From: G963692885 sp964658655
GTDB taxonomy: Bacteria; Acidobacteriota; Terriglobia; Terriglobales; Acidobacteriaceae
Reading direction: 5' to 3'
Assembly: GCA_964658655.1 (NCBI GenBank)
Contig: CAZZZL010000010.1
Location: forward strand, 67,383 to 131,382
DNA: 64,000 bases
The notes under the pieces are model-generated. The model was not told the origin of the DNA, searched no databases, and saw only the letters and a list, made by a program, of their open reading frames with translations. This document shows, piece by piece, positions 61,968 through 64,000 of this stretch. Numbering within the stretch: position 1 is the first letter of the stretch; each line of letters starts with the position of its first letter. The translations under genes and the position numbers were made by a program.

Positions 61968-63365
61968 TCAGTTAAACGCCCCTCGGCGCACCCGCAACTC
62001 ATCCAGCACCATGCCGGCCGCCTGCGATACGCTTCCGGCACCGAGCGTGATGATGACATCGCCGTCTGTAGCGACATCAGCCAGAGCCTTCACCGCGTCG
62101 GCAAATGATGCCGCGTACTGCACGCCGTGGCGATGAATGGCTGTCACCAGGGCCGGTGCGTTTACGCCTGCGATCGGCTCTTCGCTGGCGGCGTAGATAT
62201 CGAGAATCTGCGCCGAATCGACATCCGCAAATGACCTTACAAACTCCGGCAGCAGGTCCCGTGTGCGCGTATAGCGATGCGGCTGAAAGAGTACATGCAC
62301 GCGCTTGTAGCCGCAGGAACGCGCGGCGTTCAGTGTTGCGATAATTTCGGTTGGATGATGGCCGTAGTCGTCGACAACGGTCACGCCATGGACGACACCC
62401 TTCACCTGAAAGCGTCGATCGACACCACGGAATTTAGCGAGCCCGGCCACAATTTTCTCAGGCTCAATCTCCAGCTGCACAGCAATCGCTACAGCAGCAG
62501 TTGCATTTAACACGTTGTGCAATCCGGGTACCTGGAGTGTGAATGGCCCGAGCACGGCATTGCCGTTCACAACTTCAAAGCGGGAGCGCACGGCAGATAC
62601 TTCGGTGCTGCCGTCCGACGGCAGCAGCCGCACCACGAAGTCTGCGTCGGCGGAACGACCATAAGTGATGACACGCCGATGCACCCGCGGCAGGATCGCC
62701 TTCAATTGATCGTTATCGACACAGACGGTCGTCGCACCATAGAACGGCACCTTGTCCATGAACTGCACAAACGCGTCTTCGACATCCTGCATATCGCGAT
62801 AGCAATCCATGTGCTCGCGATCGAGGTTGGTGACGACGCCGAGAATCGGCGAAAGCTTCAGGAAAGACCGGTCGCTCTCATCCGCCTCGGCCACAAGATA
62901 GCGCGAGGTGCCCAGGCGTGCATTGGATCCGAGCGCATCCACGCGCCCGCCAACGACGATCGTCGGGTCGAGCCCGCCTTCAGCCAGTACAGTCGCAATC
63001 ATGGAGGTAGTGGTCGTCTTACCGTGCATACCTGCGACGGCGATGCCATATTTCAGCCGCATCAACTCGGCGAGCATCTCGGCGCGCTGGATCACCGGAA
63101 TCTTCCGGGTGCGCGCCTCCATGACTTCCGGGTTGAGTTCGTTCACGGCCGAGCTGGTCACAACGACGGCTGAGCCGACGCTATTTGCTGCCGAGTGGCC
63201 CTCAAAGATGGTCGCGCCAAGGGTAGCCAGGCGGTCTGTAATGGCCGAACGGCGCAGGTCCGAGCCCGAAACCGGGTAGCCGAGGGTCAGCAGGATTTCC
63301 GCTATCCCGCTCATTCCAATGCCACCTATCCCGATAAAGTGGACCCGCTGCGTCTTCGCGAACAT
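61968..63365 (-). CDS. murC: MurC, UDP-N-acetylmuramate-L-alanine ligase
   Basis: 465 residues; adds L-Ala to UDP-MurNAc. N-terminal dinucleotide-like loop VHFIGIGGIGMSGIAEIL, ATP loop VAGMHGKTTTTSMIATVL, central YLVAEADESDRSFL and VVTNLDREHMD, and C-terminal VVDDYGHHPTEI and FQPHRYTRTRDL. Full length. It lies 14 kb from ftsQAZ on the other strand with no mur neighbours in the window. About 260 bases separate it from the divergent Gly/Tyr-rich gene. Confidence 0.96.
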   Translation of the reverse strand: MFAKTQRVHFIGIGGIGMSGIAEILLTLGYPVSGSDLRRSAITDRLATLGATIFEGHSAANSVGSAVVVTSSAVNELNPEVMEARTRKIPVIQRAEMLAELMRLKYGIAVAGMHGKTTTTSMIATVLAEGGLDPTIVVGGRVDALGSNARLGTSRYLVAEADESDRSFLKLSPILGVVTNLDREHMDCYRDMQDVEDAFVQFMDKVPFYGATTVCVDNDQLKAILPRVHRRVITYGRSADADFVVRLLPSDGSTEVSAVRSRFEVVNGNAVLGPFTLQVPGLHNVLNATAAVAIAVQLEIEPEKIVAGLAKFRGVDRRFQVKGVVHGVTVVDDYGHHPTEIIATLNAARSCGYKRVHVLFQPHRYTRTRDLLPEFVRSFADVDSAQILDIYAASEEPIAGVNAPALVTAIHRHGVQYAASFADAVKALADVATDGDVIITLGAGSVSQAAGMVLDELRVRRGAFN

Positions 63366-63627
63366 GCCTGGTGTGCTCCTGCTCTGCCTACTCTATCAAC
63401 TTGCAGCGAGCCAAATCGCGTTCCGTGGAATGGTTGCTCGACCTGTGCTGACGCATCCCCCTGCGAAGCCCACATAAACGCTAAGGTTATTCGCGCAACT
63501 TTTGCGTAGGATTGTTGTTCAAATGAGTGAGGGTTTGGAACTAACCAGAAAAGCTCTCAGCTCGTTCCGGTATCCGCGGTTAGCGATGGTTTCGGCATCG
63601 TCAGGCGGAATGGATGGGGGATGTGCG

Positions 63628-64000
63628 ATGAAATACTTACGATACATTTTGCTCCTTGCCCTGATTGCCAGCCCCGTGCTGATGCAGCGCGCTGACGCCC
63701 AGGTGGCAGTCGGCATTGGTGTAGGTGGCGGTTATGGCGGCTATGGGTATGATTACCCAGCGGCGGCGCCAGTCTGCGATTACGGTTACTACTCCTACTA
63801 CCCCTACGCCTGTGCTCCCTATGGCTACTACGGACCGAACTGGTTCGTAGGTGGCCTGTTCATCGGTGCCGGCCCATGGTACGGCGGTTACTGGGGTCGT
63901 GGATGGGGCGGCGGATGGGGTCGCGGCTATGGATATAGAGGCGTCGGCGGCTGGGGCTACGGGCATGGCGGTTACGGCTATCGTGGTGGCTACGGCTATC
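63628..64000 (+). CDS. Exported Gly/Tyr-rich protein (cut by window edge)
   Basis: Open frame from ATG 63628 to the window end with no stop in 124 codons. A signal peptide (YLRYILLLALIASPVLMQRA, cut near ADAQ) is followed by VAVGIGVGGGYGGYGYDYP, a Cys/Tyr stretch (CDYGYYSYYPYACAPYG), a hydrophobic piece (NWFVGGLFIGAGPWYGG) and Gly/Tyr/Trp/Arg repeats. Similar short exported glycine-rich proteins are common and uncharacterised. An in-frame ATG at 63610 is possible but would put six extra residues before the signal. Confidence 0.7.
   Translation, partial: MKYLRYILLLALIASPVLMQRADAQVAVGIGVGGGYGGYGYDYPAAAPVCDYGYYSYYPYACAPYGYYGPNWFVGGLFIGAGPWYGGYWGRGWGGGWGRGYGYRGVGGWGYGHGGYGYRGGYGY

Overview
The window looks like a draft-genome scaffold from an acidobacterium of the Terriglobia/Acidobacteriaceae type. 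The inference rests on several things seen together: moderately high GC coding DNA, a secreted protein with the LPDAPS motif, a pro-kumamolisin (sedolisin) protease, a large Ig-repeat/beta-propeller lipoprotein, a GH28 pectinase with a Tat signal, a DUF3455 protein, and an interspersed repeat containing gaccgaag...ctgcat of a kind I associate with these genomes. A run of ten N at 31533-31542 marks an assembly gap inside a gene. No rRNA, tRNA, insertion sequence, prophage or CRISPR array was seen.

Layout. 1-6.1 kb: a 6,7-dimethyl-8-ribityllumazine synthase fused to a VOC-like domain, a crotonase, a lipoprotein, a 2-hydroxyacid dehydrogenase, the LPDAPS protein and a class I aminotransferase. 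6.1-12.6 kb: a tightly overlapping minus-strand histidine operon, hisI-G-D-C-B-H-F-A, with no hisE in the window. It is preceded by a promoter, a 27-codon leader ORF with eight His codons, and an intrinsic terminator, which together make a classical histidine attenuator. 13.2-16.4 kb: FkbH-like enzyme, acyl carrier protein and SGNH protein, an acyl-transfer module whose usual MBOAT partner lies about 8 kb away on the other strand (24.2-25.8 kb). 16.6-28.4 kb: Ig/propeller lipoprotein, metallo-beta-lactamase-fold hydrolase, GH28, formate-tetrahydrofolate ligase, DUF3455, MBOAT, PAS histidine kinase and nucleoside deaminase.

28.4-39.8 kb is an accessory-like stretch of secreted and small hypothetical proteins: sedolisin, an RcnB-like protein cut by the gap, His/Ala-rich small proteins, lipoproteins and a two-domain VOC protein. 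It ends in a decayed patch with a metalloprotease split by an in-frame TGA and a frameshifted alcohol-dehydrogenase tail. A second gene, at 32.9-34.1 kb, is also split by an in-frame TGA.

39.8-64 kb returns to mostly housekeeping genes: LarA-like (DUF2088) protein coupled to a methyltransferase, DoxX/SRPBCC plus DUF4166, the division genes ftsQ-ftsA-ftsZ, a short transpeptidase, nnr-tsaE, DUF421, lactate permease, a GlxA-type regulator, an HD hydrolase, the B12-dependent ribonucleotide reductase nrdJ behind a leader of about 200 nt, a CE1-type esterase, murC away from the division genes, and a Gly/Tyr-rich exported protein cut by the window edge.

The strongest unusual system is the histidine attenuator. 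Its promoter places transcription start at or next to the leader AUG, so the leader peptide may be translated from a leaderless mRNA.
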